A stretch of 64,000 bases of DNA from 'Nostoc azollae' 0708 (GTDB lineage: Bacteria; Cyanobacteriota; Cyanobacteriia; Cyanobacteriales; Nostocaceae), in contig NC_014248.1 in assembly GCF_000196515.1 (NCBI RefSeq), positions 4,096,001-4,160,000 of the forward strand, written 5' to 3'. Shown here piece by piece: positions 1 through 9,247 of the stretch. The notes beneath the pieces were generated by a model. That model saw only the letters and a list, made by a program, of their open reading frames with translations. It was not told where the DNA came from and did not search any database. Position numbers and translations under genes: made by a program. The first letter of the stretch is position 1, and the number at the start of each line of letters is the position of its first letter.

Positions 1-356
1 AATTCTAATAACTGTTCTACTTTCCCCTCTATTTTCTTTTTCGGAGCTTTACGAATTTCTAAGCCAAAAGCAATATTTTGTCTGACTGTTAAATGCTTAA
101 ATAAGGCATAATGCTGAAATACAAATCCAATATTACGTTCTTGCACACTTTGATATGTAGCATCCTTGCCTGTCAGTATAATTTTGCCACTATCGGGCAT
201 TTCTAAACCGGATATTAATCGCAACAGGGTAGATTTACCAGAACCTGAAGGTCCTAGTAATGCAACTAGTGAACCGCTATTTATTTCTAGACTCACTTGA
301 TCAACAGCTTGGAAACTGCCAAATTGCTTAGAGACGTTTTCAACTACAATGCCCAC
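1..356 (-). CDS. cysA: Sulfate/thiosulfate ABC transporter ATP-binding protein CysA, N-terminal part (runs off window)
   Basis: Only the first ~118 codons are present; the gene continues past base 1. Reading the minus strand from a GTG at 356 gives an ABC ATPase start: core strands, then Walker [10 protein letters not shown] at about residues 36-44, and a Q-loop within [14 protein letters not shown] near residue 85. The Q-loop context and the start ([13 protein letters not shown]) are typical of the CysA/sulfate branch of the ABC superfamily, which energises sulfate or thiosulfate import at the plasma membrane. GTG is the only plausible start before upstream stops. A related importer ATPase (molybdate, for example) cannot be excluded without the C-terminal regulatory domain. 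Confidence 0.75.
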   Translation of the reverse strand, partial: MGIVVENVSKQFGSFQAVDQVSLEINSGSLVALLGPSGSGKSTLLRLISGLEMPDSGKIILTGKDATYQSVQERNIGFVFQHYALFKHLTVRQNIAFGLEIRKAPKKKIEGKVEQLLE

Positions 357-450
357 TGCTTTTATACCTCTGCAACTAATCTACGGCTTTTAGGTAGGAT
401 TACTGTATTTTTATATATATCATATCCAGAATAGATTGGATTAGAGAAAA

Positions 451-918
451 TTACCAACTACAATCAGCACCGCTGCAATCGAGGGAACTACAAGCACCGC
501 TACAATCAGTAGTACCACAGTGTAATGAACCACAATCTGGACTCATATTCAGTAGTTCTGGACAACTGCAACTAGCATCAGCACAATTTATTCCTAAATC
601 CACAACATCAAAACTATCTTGACAAGAGGATTTAGGTGCGGGCACTTGAGGTTTTTTGTCTGATCATCCTCATTTATATCCGTTGGTGGTTCTAGTTCCT
701 CCCTTTGAGATTTAAGAATAATATTTGCCTGTTTACAAGCTTGGAATCTGATTCTAGATTTGATGAAAGAAAGGGACTTCTCACCCTTCCTCAGCAATGA
801 CCCGTTTAATGTATTGAGAGCAAGATTCGCTGCCATACAAGACTCGATGAGCGCATTGAAAGCCTTTGTGGGGAGAAATGTGTATTTGATAGCCTGCAAT
901 CGCCGTTACACTGATTTT
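451..918 (-). pseudogene. YidD-like (DUF37) gene with Cys-rich C-terminal tail, frameshifted
   Basis: Two overlapping minus-strand ORFs and a third frame can be joined into one protein. The N-terminal frame (about 918-781) reads ISPHKGFQCAHRVLYG then SESCSQYIKRVIAEEG, matching the YidD pattern ISPx(n)Cx(n)CSxYxxxAI of membrane-protein insertion efficiency factors. It shifts near 781 into FIKSRIRFQACKQANIILKS, and again at an A-run near 655 into a tail with about 11 cysteines in C-x(2-5)-C spacing, ending SLDCSGADCSW. One base added to the A-run restores the second join. No start codon remains in the first frame, where TGA sits at the expected position. Known YidD proteins act at the inner membrane with YidC; the Cys tail is not part of classical YidD. 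I infer an inactivated gene, although sequencing errors could mimic it. Confidence 0.6.
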
Positions 919-1265
919 TCAGGATAGACTAGTCAAATACACCAGTTTGCATCTTGTATGATATAAAAGCACCCTAGTAGGTAGGGGGTAGGGGGTAAAA
1001 GTTCTTTAAATTTTGAATTTTGTTGGCGCAGCCTACTGTAAGTACTATAAGCACTATTTTGAATTTTGAATTTCCCTATCCCTTTATTTTTTACCATTGA
1101 CCTTTATCTATTGAGCATGAAGAAATTTATATTGGTAATGACGATAAATATGTAGAAATGTTAAGGTATATTGCAATTCTGTCAAAACCCTACGCTTGAG
1201 GGCCAAATCAGCCGAAAGTCCATGATACGATGCTTTCGGTAAATGTGAAGATTGGGAGAAAACCT
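919..1265. other. Intergenic region with G-rich low-complexity DNA and a partial dispersed repeat
   Basis: No gene is supported here. Bases 977-1000 are a G/T-rich simple stretch (GTAGGTAGGGGGTAGGGGG). Bases 1011-1060 share the core TTGTTGGCGCAGCCT plus GCACTATTTTG with the 144-bp repeats at 14579 and 47208, so this is a truncated or scrambled copy of that family. The chlP ribosome binding site GGGAG lies at 1254-1258. Confidence 0.5.
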
Positions 1266-2486
1266 TTGACACTACGGGTTGCTGTTGTTGGTTCAGGCCC
1301 AGCTGGTTCATCTGCTGCTGAGACATTAGCAAAAGCTGGGATTGAAACTTATTTAATTGAGCGCAAGCTGGATAACGCTAAGCCTTGCGGGGGTGCTATT
1401 CCCCTATGTATGGTGAGTGAGTTTGACCTACCTCCAGAGATTATCGACCGTCGAGTGCGGAAGATGAAAATGATTTCTCCTTCTAATCGTGAGGTAGATA
1501 TCAATCTGGTAAATGAAGAAGAATATATAGGAATGTGCCGCCGTGAAGTATTGGATGGATTCCTACGCGAACGGGCGGCAAAACTAGGTGCTAATTTAAT
1601 TAACGCCACTGTTCATAAACTTGATATACCCACAAACAACACTGACCCCTATACAATCCATTACGTTGACCATACAGAAGGTGGGGCACAAGGGATTACG
1701 AAAACACTGAAGGTAGATTTAGTGATTGGTGCTGATGGGGCAAATTCCCGCATTGCTAAAGAAATGGATGCTGGGGATTACAATTATGCGATCGCATTCC
1801 AAGAACGCATTCGTCTACCCCAAGACAAAATGGCCTACTACAACGACATGGCCGAAATGTATGTGGGTAATGACGTTTCTACCGACTTCTATGCTTGGGT
1901 ATTTCCCAAATATGATCACGTAGCTGTTGGTACAGGAACAATGCAGGTTAATAAAGCCAACATCAAACAGTTACAAGCGGGTATTCGCGCCCGTGCTTCT
2001 AAAAAATTAGCTGGTGGTCAAATTATCAAAGTCGAAGCCCACCCCATCCCTGAACATCCCCGTCCTCGTCGTGTAGTTGGACGTATTGCGTTGGTAGGTG
2101 ATGCTGCTGGTTATGTCACCAAGTCCTCTGGTGAAGGTATCTATTTCGCGGCTAAATCTGGACGGATGTGTGCAGAAACCATTGTGGAAGTTTCTAACAA
2201 TGGTGTGCGTATTCCTACAGAAAACGACTTGAAGATTTACCTGAAGCGTTGGGATAAGAAATACGGACTCACTTACAAGGTATTGGATATTCTTCAAACC
2301 GTGTTCTATCGTTCCGATGCTACCCGTGAAGCATTTGTAGAAATGTGTGATGACATGGATGTACAACGGCTAACATTTGATAGCTATTTATACAAAACAG
2401 TAGTTCCAGCTAACCCCATCACTCAACTCAAAATTACTGCCAAAACCATCGCTAGTTTATTACGCGGTAATGCCCTTGCACCTTAA
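1266..2486 (+). CDS. chlP: Geranylgeranyl diphosphate / geranylgeranyl-chlorophyll reductase
   Basis: FAD/NADPH enzyme that saturates the geranylgeranyl chain to phytyl for chlorophyll a, tocopherol and phylloquinone, acting at the thylakoid. From TTG at 1266 the protein is about 406 residues, the usual cyanobacterial length. It opens with a Rossmann dinucleotide motif (VVGSGPAGSSAAE), then KPCGGAIPLCMVSEFDLP and a second FAD contact, LVGDAAGYVTKSSGEGI, all diagnostic of ChlP. I chose TTG because a good ribosome site, GGGAG, sits 7 bases upstream and the family starts at TLRVAVVGSG. An ATG at 1230 would add 12 residues but has no ribosome site. Reading frame intact; essential gene. Confidence 0.95.
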   Translation: MTLRVAVVGSGPAGSSAAETLAKAGIETYLIERKLDNAKPCGGAIPLCMVSEFDLPPEIIDRRVRKMKMISPSNREVDINLVNEEEYIGMCRREVLDGFLRERAAKLGANLINATVHKLDIPTNNTDPYTIHYVDHTEGGAQGITKTLKVDLVIGADGANSRIAKEMDAGDYNYAIAFQERIRLPQDKMAYYNDMAEMYVGNDVSTDFYAWVFPKYDHVAVGTGTMQVNKANIKQLQAGIRARASKKLAGGQIIKVEAHPIPEHPRPRRVVGRIALVGDAAGYVTKSSGEGIYFAAKSGRMCAETIVEVSNNGVRIPTENDLKIYLKRWDKKYGLTYKVLDILQTVFYRSDATREAFVEMCDDMDVQRLTFDSYLYKTVVPANPITQLKITAKTIASLLRGNALAP

Positions 2487-2797
2487 TAAGTTGCTATTCA
2501 ATTTATCAACTTAACTGTAAAACCTCTTTTAATCTCTTTTTAATCTCTTTTTGTCTATCTTACAAAGAAAGGCTGGAAGATATTTAGAGAGGTTTTATAT
2601 TGTTTTTATATTTTCCGGTAGGTTGACTATCAAGATGGAATAAATATGTTTTTTTTTTAATAAATATCTTTTAGAGAACCTATTCACAAATAGACAACCT
2701 ATTCACAAACTATTCAGAGAAATTAAAAATAATTAACATAAAAAACGAATTCAGGCTAGATAATAAAGTGTGATTGATTTATCTATGGGTAACAATA
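2487..2797. other. Intergenic region, no gene; short direct repeats
   Basis: AT-rich spacer between chlP and the symporter operon. It holds a three-fold repetition of AATCTCTTTTT (about 2529-2553) and two copies of CCTATTCACAAA (2679 and 2699 area). Nothing coding and no clear terminator hairpin was seen. Confidence 0.4.
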
Positions 2798-3049
2798 ATG
2801 GATGAAGAACAACGCCGTGCCTATTGGCTTGCTAACACTGCTTTAATTAGAAATCTTTTAATTATTTGGGCGTTAGCTTCAAGTGTTTTTAGCATTTTAT
2901 TGGTTCAACCATTAAATACAATTCGCTTTTTTGGTTTACCTTTTGGCTTTTGGATGGCACAACAAGGATCTATTTTGATTTTTGTGGGTTTGATTTTTAC
3001 CTATGCTTTCCAAATGGATAAATTAGACCGCAAGTATAATAAGAAGTGA
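2798..3049 (+). CDS. DUF4212 small subunit of a sodium/solute symporter
   Basis: An 83-residue protein starting MDEEQRRAYWLANTALI, with two hydrophobic segments (about residues 18-40 and 52-75) and a charged end, DKLDRKYNKK. This is the DUF4212/putative solute-symporter small subunit family, always found just before a VC_2705-type large SSS permease, as here (9-bp gap). I set the start at ATG 2798 because the family begins with MD/E; an in-frame ATG at 2774 would add eight residues without a visible ribosome site. It probably forms an inner-membrane complex with the next gene and helps import acetate or another short carboxylate; the substrate is inferred from the family. Confidence 0.85.
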   Translation: MDEEQRRAYWLANTALIRNLLIIWALASSVFSILLVQPLNTIRFFGLPFGFWMAQQGSILIFVGLIFTYAFQMDKLDRKYNKK

Positions 3050-3058
3050 GGATAAACG

Positions 3059-4714
3059 GTGTCAGTTGAACTTTGGACAATTATCTTAGTTGGACTTTCT
3101 TTTGCACTCTATATTTACATTGGTTGGCAATCACGGGTAAAGGATACAAAAGATTTCTTTATTGCTGGTCAGGGTATTCCTTCCATTGCTAACGGTGCAG
3201 CAACAGCAGCTGATTGGATGTCTGCGGCTTCGTTTATTTCCATGGCTGGGCTAATTTCTACTTTGGGTTATGATGGTTCAATTTATTTGATGGGTTGGAC
3301 TGGTGGCTATGTTTTGTTAGCTTTATTATTAGCCCCATATTTGCGGAAATTTGGTAAATATACAGTTCCCGATTTTGTAGGCGAGCGCTATAAATCTAAT
3401 CTAGCTCGTTTAGTAGCAGTAGTTGCAGCTATTTTCGTTTCTCTTACCTACGTTGCTGGCCAGATGCGCGGTGTAGGTATTGTCTTTAGCCGCTTTTTAG
3501 AAGTTGATATCAATACTGGTGTCATTATCGGTATAGTAATAGTCGGCTTTCTTGCAGTGTTGGGAGGAATGAAGGGTATTACTTGGACACAAGTTGCCCA
3601 ATATTGCATCTTAATTTTCGCTTATTTGATTCCTGCCATTGCGCTCGCCTTTATTCTCACGGGCAATCCTGTTCCTCAGTTAGCATTTACCTTTAGTGAT
3701 GTTGCTGATAACTTAAATAAAATTCAGACCGATTTAGGGTTTGCACAATATACCCAACCTTTTGCTAACAAAACCATGATGGATGTCCTATTCATCACTA
3801 TTGCTTTGATGGTAGGAACTGCGGGTTTACCCCACATTATCGTCCGGTTTTACACAGTACCTAATGTGCGTGCAGCGAGATTTTCCGCAGGTTGGGCATT
3901 ATTATTTATCGCCATTCTTTACACAACTGCCCCGGCTTTATCCATGTTTGCCCGCTACAATTTAATTCAATCTCTCCACAACCATACAGTTGAAGAGGTT
4001 AGACAATTAGACTGGGCAAATAAATGGGAAAAAACCAAACTCCTCACTTTTGAAGATAAAAACAAAGATGGTAAATTACAGTTAACTAGCAAAAAAGAAA
4101 CTAACGAAATTACCATCGACAATGATATTATTGTTCTCTCTACCCCAGAAGTTGCTAAACTCGCACCTTGGGTCATAGCTTTAGTGGCAGCGGGAGGTTT
4201 AGCAGCAGCATTGTCAACAGCTTCTGGTTTATTACTAGTAATTTCTAGTTCTATTGCCCATGACGTTTATTATCGCATCTTCGATTCTACAGCTTCCGAA
4301 GAAAAACGAGTATTTGTAGGCCGAACAGTTGTCGGTTTTGCCTTAGTTCTTGCAGGTTATTTTGGCGTAAACCCCCCTGGTTTTGTGTCTCAGGTCGTAG
4401 CTTTTGCCTTTGGTTTAGCTGCTGCTAGTTTCTTCCCAGTGATAGTTTTAGGAATTTTTGATAAACGCACAAATGCCGAAGGTGCTATTGCGGGAATGTT
4501 AACCGGTTTCATTTTCACTATCATCTATATTATCGGTGTGAAATTTACGGGAATGACACCTTGGTTTTTTGGAGTTTCTGCTGAAGGTATCGGCACCTTA
4601 GGGATGATCATTAATTTTATTGTCACCATTACAGTTTCCCGTTGTACTCCACCACCAGGAGCAGATATTCAAGCTTTAGTTGAAGATTTACGTACTCCTA
4701 GTTTTGAAGAATAG
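3059..4714 (+). CDS. Sodium:solute symporter, VC_2705-type large subunit (acetate/cation symporter family)
   Basis: A 551-residue permease of the SSS family with the sodium-symporter signature regions (IAGQGIPSIANGAATAADWMSAASFISMAG, in two parts; GLAAALSTASGLLLVISSS). Many hydrophobic helices cover most of the length. GTG start at 3059 with GAGG at 3048-3051 overlapping the stop of the DUF4212 gene, so the two are translated as one operon. Residues about 325-365 form a soluble loop with DKNKDGKLQL, which looks like an EF-hand type calcium loop (DxNxDG), followed by an acidic strand. This insert suggests cation sensing. Substrate is probably acetate or a related monocarboxylate, by family. 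No lesions. Confidence 0.88.
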   Translation: MSVELWTIILVGLSFALYIYIGWQSRVKDTKDFFIAGQGIPSIANGAATAADWMSAASFISMAGLISTLGYDGSIYLMGWTGGYVLLALLLAPYLRKFGKYTVPDFVGERYKSNLARLVAVVAAIFVSLTYVAGQMRGVGIVFSRFLEVDINTGVIIGIVIVGFLAVLGGMKGITWTQVAQYCILIFAYLIPAIALAFILTGNPVPQLAFTFSDVADNLNKIQTDLGFAQYTQPFANKTMMDVLFITIALMVGTAGLPHIIVRFYTVPNVRAARFSAGWALLFIAILYTTAPALSMFARYNLIQSLHNHTVEEVRQLDWANKWEKTKLLTFEDKNKDGKLQLTSKKETNEITIDNDIIVLSTPEVAKLAPWVIALVAAGGLAAALSTASGLLLVISSSIAHDVYYRIFDSTASEEKRVFVGRTVVGFALVLAGYFGVNPPGFVSQVVAFAFGLAAASFFPVIVLGIFDKRTNAEGAIAGMLTGFIFTIIYIIGVKFTGMTPWFFGVSAEGIGTLGMIINFIVTITVSRCTPPPGADIQALVEDLRTPSFEE

Positions 4715-4801
4715 GGGATTGGGGACTCGGGATGAGGGGGATGAGGGATATGGGGAAATATCTTCTTTTTCTAACTCTTGACTCCTGAACTCCTATTCCC
4801 C

Positions 4802-5644
4802 TTACCTTCCCAATTCTTCAATATTCTTCATTACTTGTTGATACAATTCTTTGTTACCTTCCTTATCAAGGATAGCTGCTGCCCGTTGTAGGTCTTGTAA
4901 TGCACTGCGTTTGTCTCCAGTAGCGGCAAAGGCATTACCACGATTATTAAAGGCAGGTGCAAAGTTAGGATTGAGGCGGATAGCTTGATTATAATCTGCG
5001 ATCGCTTTCTGTTGATCACCCTGAGAAGCATAAGTATTGCCTCGGTTATTATAGGCAACAGCATAGTTTTGATCGATACGAATAGCTTGAGTATAATCCG
5101 CCAGAGCCCCGTTTTTATGTCCTTGGGTAGCACGGGCATTTCCGCGATTATTGTAAGCTTGAGCGTAGTTATTAGCTAGACGAATAGCTTCATTGTAATC
5201 TGTGATCGCATTTTGTTGATCTCCCAGAGATGCACGGGCATTTCCCCTGTTATTGTAGGTTTCCGCATCATTGGGATTGAGACGCAAAGCTTGATTATAA
5301 TCTGCGATCGCACCTTCTTTATTACCAACATCAAAATATGCTAACCCTCGACTCTTAAACGCCGGTGCATATTGAGAATTAAGACTAATCGACTTACTAT
5401 AGGCAGCAATAGCAGCTTGGGAGTTGCCTTTAGCGTGTTGATTCTGTCCTTGAATATAGAATTCTCCAGCTTTGGAAGTTTTAGGAGTCAGACGATTTGG
5501 AGGACTAACCCCTATTTCTGTCACCAAAACATCCTGACTTCTATTGCAAGAAACACATAACATTCCAGTGCAACCAGTAAGCACTGCTATCGTGAATATT
5601 TTGCCTAAAACTTGCCTTTTCTGTGTAAATAACTGCCCTTTCAT
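4802..5644 (-). CDS. TPR-repeat lipoprotein
   Basis: A 280-residue protein with an N-terminal basic and hydrophobic stretch ending in lipobox-like VLTGC (or CVSC a little later), pointing to lipid anchoring on the outer face of the plasma membrane or in the outer membrane. From about residue 60 there are six degenerate 34-residue tetratricopeptide repeats with the cyanobacterial pattern YNNRGNARASxGDxxxAIxDYxxAIRLxP. The DNA itself is visibly periodic at 102 bp because the repeats are closely related. TPR proteins act as binding scaffolds; the partner is unknown. It converges on the symporter operon and is followed by a 300-bp spacer upstream. Confidence 0.8.
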   Translation of the reverse strand: MKGQLFTQKRQVLGKIFTIAVLTGCTGMLCVSCNRSQDVLVTEIGVSPPNRLTPKTSKAGEFYIQGQNQHAKGNSQAAIAAYSKSISLNSQYAPAFKSRGLAYFDVGNKEGAIADYNQALRLNPNDAETYNNRGNARASLGDQQNAITDYNEAIRLANNYAQAYNNRGNARATQGHKNGALADYTQAIRIDQNYAVAYNNRGNTYASQGDQQKAIADYNQAIRLNPNFAPAFNNRGNAFAATGDKRSALQDLQRAAAILDKEGNKELYQQVMKNIEELGR

Positions 5645-5945
5645 AAGTGCTTATAAACTCCTTTCATACCGGGAGTAAATCATTACCATAACTAACTTAG
5701 TTTTCAGTCTACTAGAATTTTAACTTGAACTATAAGTTTTCACTCAATTGACAAGCTTTCCTCATATTTTATCAATATAGTTAAACCTTTTTTAAATTAA
5801 ACCATTTAAATCTCAATTGAAGGTATAAATACTTGCATTTTCTAATTCTCTAAATCTGTGATTAGCTACATTCTTATCAAGCTTTACCCAATCTTTTGGA
5901 AGAATCGGGTATCTTGTTTTCCACTACTAATTTAAGATTGCTATA
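5645..5945. other. Intergenic region, nothing recognised
   Basis: About 300 bases of AT-rich DNA between two minus-strand genes. It must carry the promoter of the TPR lipoprotein gene, but no confident -10/-35 pair, hairpin or repeat stood out. Confidence 0.3.
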
Positions 5946-6140
5946 TTACTGATCATTAACAGCACCTTCCTTACTTTTAGCAAGTAATCCCCAAACAGAA
6001 GTTTTTTCAAAATCTACATTTAACTCTTCCAAATTTCTCCCTAAATGTTTTTGCAATTTCTCAGTTAGAGTAATGGGAAAATCTAAATCAACATCTTGAT
6101 TCTCCACCAATCGTACAAGTTCTGTAAACTTCAATTTCAC
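5946..6140 (-). CDS. Small acidic protein of unknown function
   Basis: A 64-codon ORF starting MKLKFTELVRLVENQDVDLD, hydrophilic and acidic, with a probable helical N-terminal half (KLKFTELVRLVENQ) and no membrane segment or metal motif. The codon use looks like neighbouring real genes, and the composition (clean heptad-like start, Pro-containing hinge FPITLTEKLQKHLG) supports a genuine small protein. It lies alone between the TPR gene and an RNase D-like pseudogene. I do not recognise the family; it could be a nif11-unrelated small regulator or an antitoxin, without evidence for either. Confidence 0.45.
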   Translation of the reverse strand: MKLKFTELVRLVENQDVDLDFPITLTEKLQKHLGRNLEELNVDFEKTSVWGLLAKSKEGAVNDQ

Positions 6141-6269
6141 GAATTTACACTCATAACCACTAAGTTGACAATATTCAGTTTCCGAAAGATTTTGAACTTA
6201 CATAGATTTTTTTAATAACTATTGTAAGTCATAAAATTCAGAATTTATCAACTTACGGTATTGTTAAAA

Positions 6270-6866
6270 TTATGTAAATTCCTCATAAATTGTAGTTAAA
6301 TCTTCCCTTGCCGGATCTGAGACAATTTTGGACTGTAATGCTAATAGTTGCCAATGGATTTGAACCAGATAAATGCAATCCAACTAAGCATATTCTATTT
6401 GTTCATAAGTTAAAGGTTTTTTACCTCAATCACTGCCTTGTTCTTCTTTATCAATACCGTGAAAATTACAAAGTACAGTAGGCAGAGTTTTCAGTTGATA
6501 ATTAGGTAAAGGTAGAATATGATAGGCTATTCCCTTAGCCATTTTCAAAGTACAAGTAATATTTTTAGCTTTTTTATTCCCCAATACCCTCAAATCATAA
6601 TTAGCGTTATGAAAAACTTTTTCAATAGACGCATTCACCATGATTTGTTCAATAAAATCAACAATCACATTGGGCTGTCCTAGAACAGCCAAAATATAAA
6701 CACTGTCACCAGTCATATCTTGAGGATTGTCCAATATCTGAATCAGCGATAATCGAGGATTCTAACTTGTATAGTCAGCAACTTCTGTATCTATCCACAG
6801 AGTTTCAGAAGTGGTATATTTAGCGATCAGGGAACTAATTTCCCCAGTAGCAGTAAGATAAGGCAT
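6270..6866 (-). pseudogene. Ribonuclease D-like 3'-5' exonuclease, three in-frame stops
   Basis: One minus-strand frame can be read from ATG 6866 (MPYLTATGEISSLIAKY) to TAA 6270 with no frameshift but three nonsense codons: TAG near 6764, TGA at 6426-6428 where QGSDWG is expected, and TAG near 6384 where EYAYLD is expected. The DEDD exonuclease motifs are visible: LWIDTEVADY (Exo I, D and E), VFHNANYDLRVLG (Exo II), and the residue of Exo III YxxLD. Family members (about 200 residues) trim or degrade RNA or DNA 3' ends. The pattern of three separate stops with frame kept indicates point-mutation decay rather than insertion. Confidence 0.85.
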
Positions 6867-7045
6867 TGGTAGATGTAGGGCAGTTAAACTTAGTCATAGT
6901 TTTACAAACTAACATTTTGTGACTAATTGTGCTCTGACATACTGCCCCATCATTATGGTAAATCTTAGAAGAAATTTCTGCCAATCTGCCAAAATCATCC
7001 CCAGAAGGGATACATTGATTTTTCAAAACTCGTAAATTCAACTTT

Positions 7046-8075
<1,030 letters not shown>

Positions 8076-8231
8076 TCGAAAAATCGTAAGCATTCAGCTA
8101 ATGCCTAACGGCACGCTACGCGAACAGCAGTCAGCTTTTTCAGGCTAACGCCATACATACCTATTTGATAACTAACCAATTTATCAGACATTCTGACTCC
8201 TGAATTCCTACAGAAAATCATCAATTCAAAA

Positions 8232-8265
8232 GGCTCAAGTATTACTATTTTCTAATACCTGAGCC
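8232..8265 (-). terminator. Probable intrinsic terminator of the RRM gene
   Basis: Inverted repeat with arms GGCTCA and GTATTA against TAATAC and TGAGCC, loop about 9 bases. On the minus strand it is followed by TTTTGAATT. It lies about 60 bases past the stop of the RNA-binding protein gene. Confidence 0.6.
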
Positions 8266-8326
8266 GTTGCGAAATTCAGTTAATTTCTAAAAGTTTTGGA
8301 CTAGCGACAATCCTGGAGTCAATAGC

Positions 8327-8635
8327 TTAGTAACGGTTGCGGAAACCACCACTGCGATTTCCACCACCACCACCAAAAGAACCACCTCTATCTTCCCTGG
8401 GTTTAGCTTTGTTAACTTTCAAATCACGACCCATCCATTCAGCACCATCAAGTGCTTCAATAGCAGTTGTTTCTTCAGCTTCTGTACCCATTTCCACAAA
8501 ACCAAACCCGCGCAGTTTGCCTGTTTCACGGTCGGTAGGTAGTTGCACCCGCCTTACAGAACCATATTCTGCAAAAACCGCACTTAGAGTATCTTGGGTA
8601 ACTTCATAAGAGAGGTTGCCTACGTAAATTGACAT
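8327..8635 (-). CDS. Cold-type RNA-binding protein, RRM domain with Gly-rich tail
   Basis: A 102-residue protein: RRM with RNP2 IYVGNLSY at residues 3-10 and RNP1 LRGFGFVEM at about 41-49, then a basic linker and a glycine-rich end (GGSFGGGGGNRSGGFRNRY). This is the cyanobacterial Rbp family, cytosolic single-RRM proteins that bind U-rich RNA and are commonly induced by cold. Ribosome site GGAGA lies 6 bases before the ATG. The 5' leader of about 120-160 bases is conserved-looking and carries an extra Shine-Dalgarno-like sequence, see the regulatory entry. A probable terminator follows. The G-rich tail makes the complementary strand look like a proline-rich ORF, which is a shadow. Confidence 0.93.
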   Translation of the reverse strand: MSIYVGNLSYEVTQDTLSAVFAEYGSVRRVQLPTDRETGKLRGFGFVEMGTEAEETTAIEALDGAEWMGRDLKVNKAKPREDRGGSFGGGGGNRSGGFRNRY

Positions 8636-8765
8636 AGAATGTCTCCAAAATCATAAGAGTGTAGAGATTTAGATTTCGGAGAAAAGTCTGTAAATACCAA
8701 AAGGAAAAAACCCATCAATGTTAAAAACAAACGCCGTCGCCGAATTACTTCTCACCTCCTATCAT
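8636..8765 (-). promoter_or_regulatory. 5' leader of the RRM gene with a start-less perfect Shine-Dalgarno sequence
   Basis: On the minus strand, AGGAGGTGA (bases 8759-8751) is a 9-base perfect complement to the 3' end of 16S rRNA (UCACCUCCU), but it lies about 115 bases before the ATG and no ATG, GTG or TTG follows at normal spacing. The GTG inside the motif would leave no spacer; the frame it opens runs 44 codons and overlaps the rbp start out of frame. The 5' UTR of rbpA1 in Anabaena variabilis has been reported to mediate cold regulation, so a ribosome-standby or riboregulatory role is plausible. This role is inference. Confidence 0.5.
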
Positions 8766-8869
8766 GACATAGAAACTTTCGATCACACAGGAAGTTACAA
8801 AAACTGTTACATAAAGTTATGTAAGCAATTTATTACTAAGTATATTTATCATTTATTAGCATCTTTAAC

Positions 8870-9190
8870 TTTCTAACCTGATGACATTTACTTCTAAGCC
8901 TGTAACACCGAGGATAGGGAGAGTTTTATCACTAAAGTGAATTTCTGTATTAGCACTTATTTCATACAAAACTAAAGTTGTAGCGGAATTCCCAAATTCA
9001 CTGGATTATCGCCGATAAATACATGAATAAATTCCCCAGTTTGTCCGTTAATCCTCAATATAGAAGAACTTCCTGCTTCTTCTCCACTGGTTAGTTACAT
9101 AAAGGTGTCTTTTACCATCACCGTTTCCATCTGGTCCAAACAGTAAGGTATCAGTTTTCTCAAGTTTACCCTGAGCATCTTTCTGCTTGA
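8870..9190 (-). pseudogene. Remnant of a secreted NHL/beta-propeller-like protein
   Basis: On the minus strand, in two or three frames, one can read DTLLFGPDGNGDGKRHLYVTN, then SILRINGQTGEFIHVFIGDN, then a C-terminal piece EIHFSDKTLPILGVTGLEVN. Phrases such as LFGPDGN, LYVTN and INGQTGEFI are typical of cyanobacterial extracellular propeller/PEP-CTERM type proteins that describe streamed 'rupture' repeats. The frames are joined only by shifts near 9090 and 8985, and no start remains. It is a decayed 3' part of a longer gene. The family call is tentative. Confidence 0.45.
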
Positions 9191-9196
9191 TTAGGA

Positions 9197-9247
9197 TCAC
9201 GAGAATCGTTGACTTAAATTTAAGATATTACTATCAACTTCGTTCAT
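9197..9247 (-). pseudogene. Stub of a PIN-type toxin gene overlapping the antitoxin stop
   Basis: An ATG at 9247 overlaps the end of the antitoxin gene by 14 bases in another frame, the overlap expected for a toxin-antitoxin pair. It encodes only MNEVDSNILNLSQRFS before a TGA. VDSNIL resembles the N-terminal VDTNIL strand with the first catalytic Asp of PIN-domain (VapC-like) toxins. The rest of the toxin is missing, replaced by the propeller remnant. The reading is short, so the call is an inference from position and motif. Confidence 0.4.

Noticed and set aside
451-645. Cys-rich 64-residue ORF as a possible metallothionein or RiPP precursor
   Set aside because: It reads on as the C-terminal tail of a YidD-like gene after correcting one base in an A-run, so it is not an independent gene.
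3967-4176. Minus-strand ORF within the symporter gene, and similar internal ORFs in ndhD, ndhF, pyrG and agrE
   Set aside because: No independent coding features; all lie within strongly supported genes.
8337-8609. Proline-rich plus-strand ORF (90 residues)
   Set aside because: It is the complement of the Gly-rich RRM gene; its composition is a shadow of that gene.
8620-8754. 44-codon upstream ORF in the rbp leader starting at the GTG within AGGAGGTGA
   Set aside because: The start would overlap the Shine-Dalgarno sequence with no spacer, and the peptide shows no conservation signal. Kept only as a remark.
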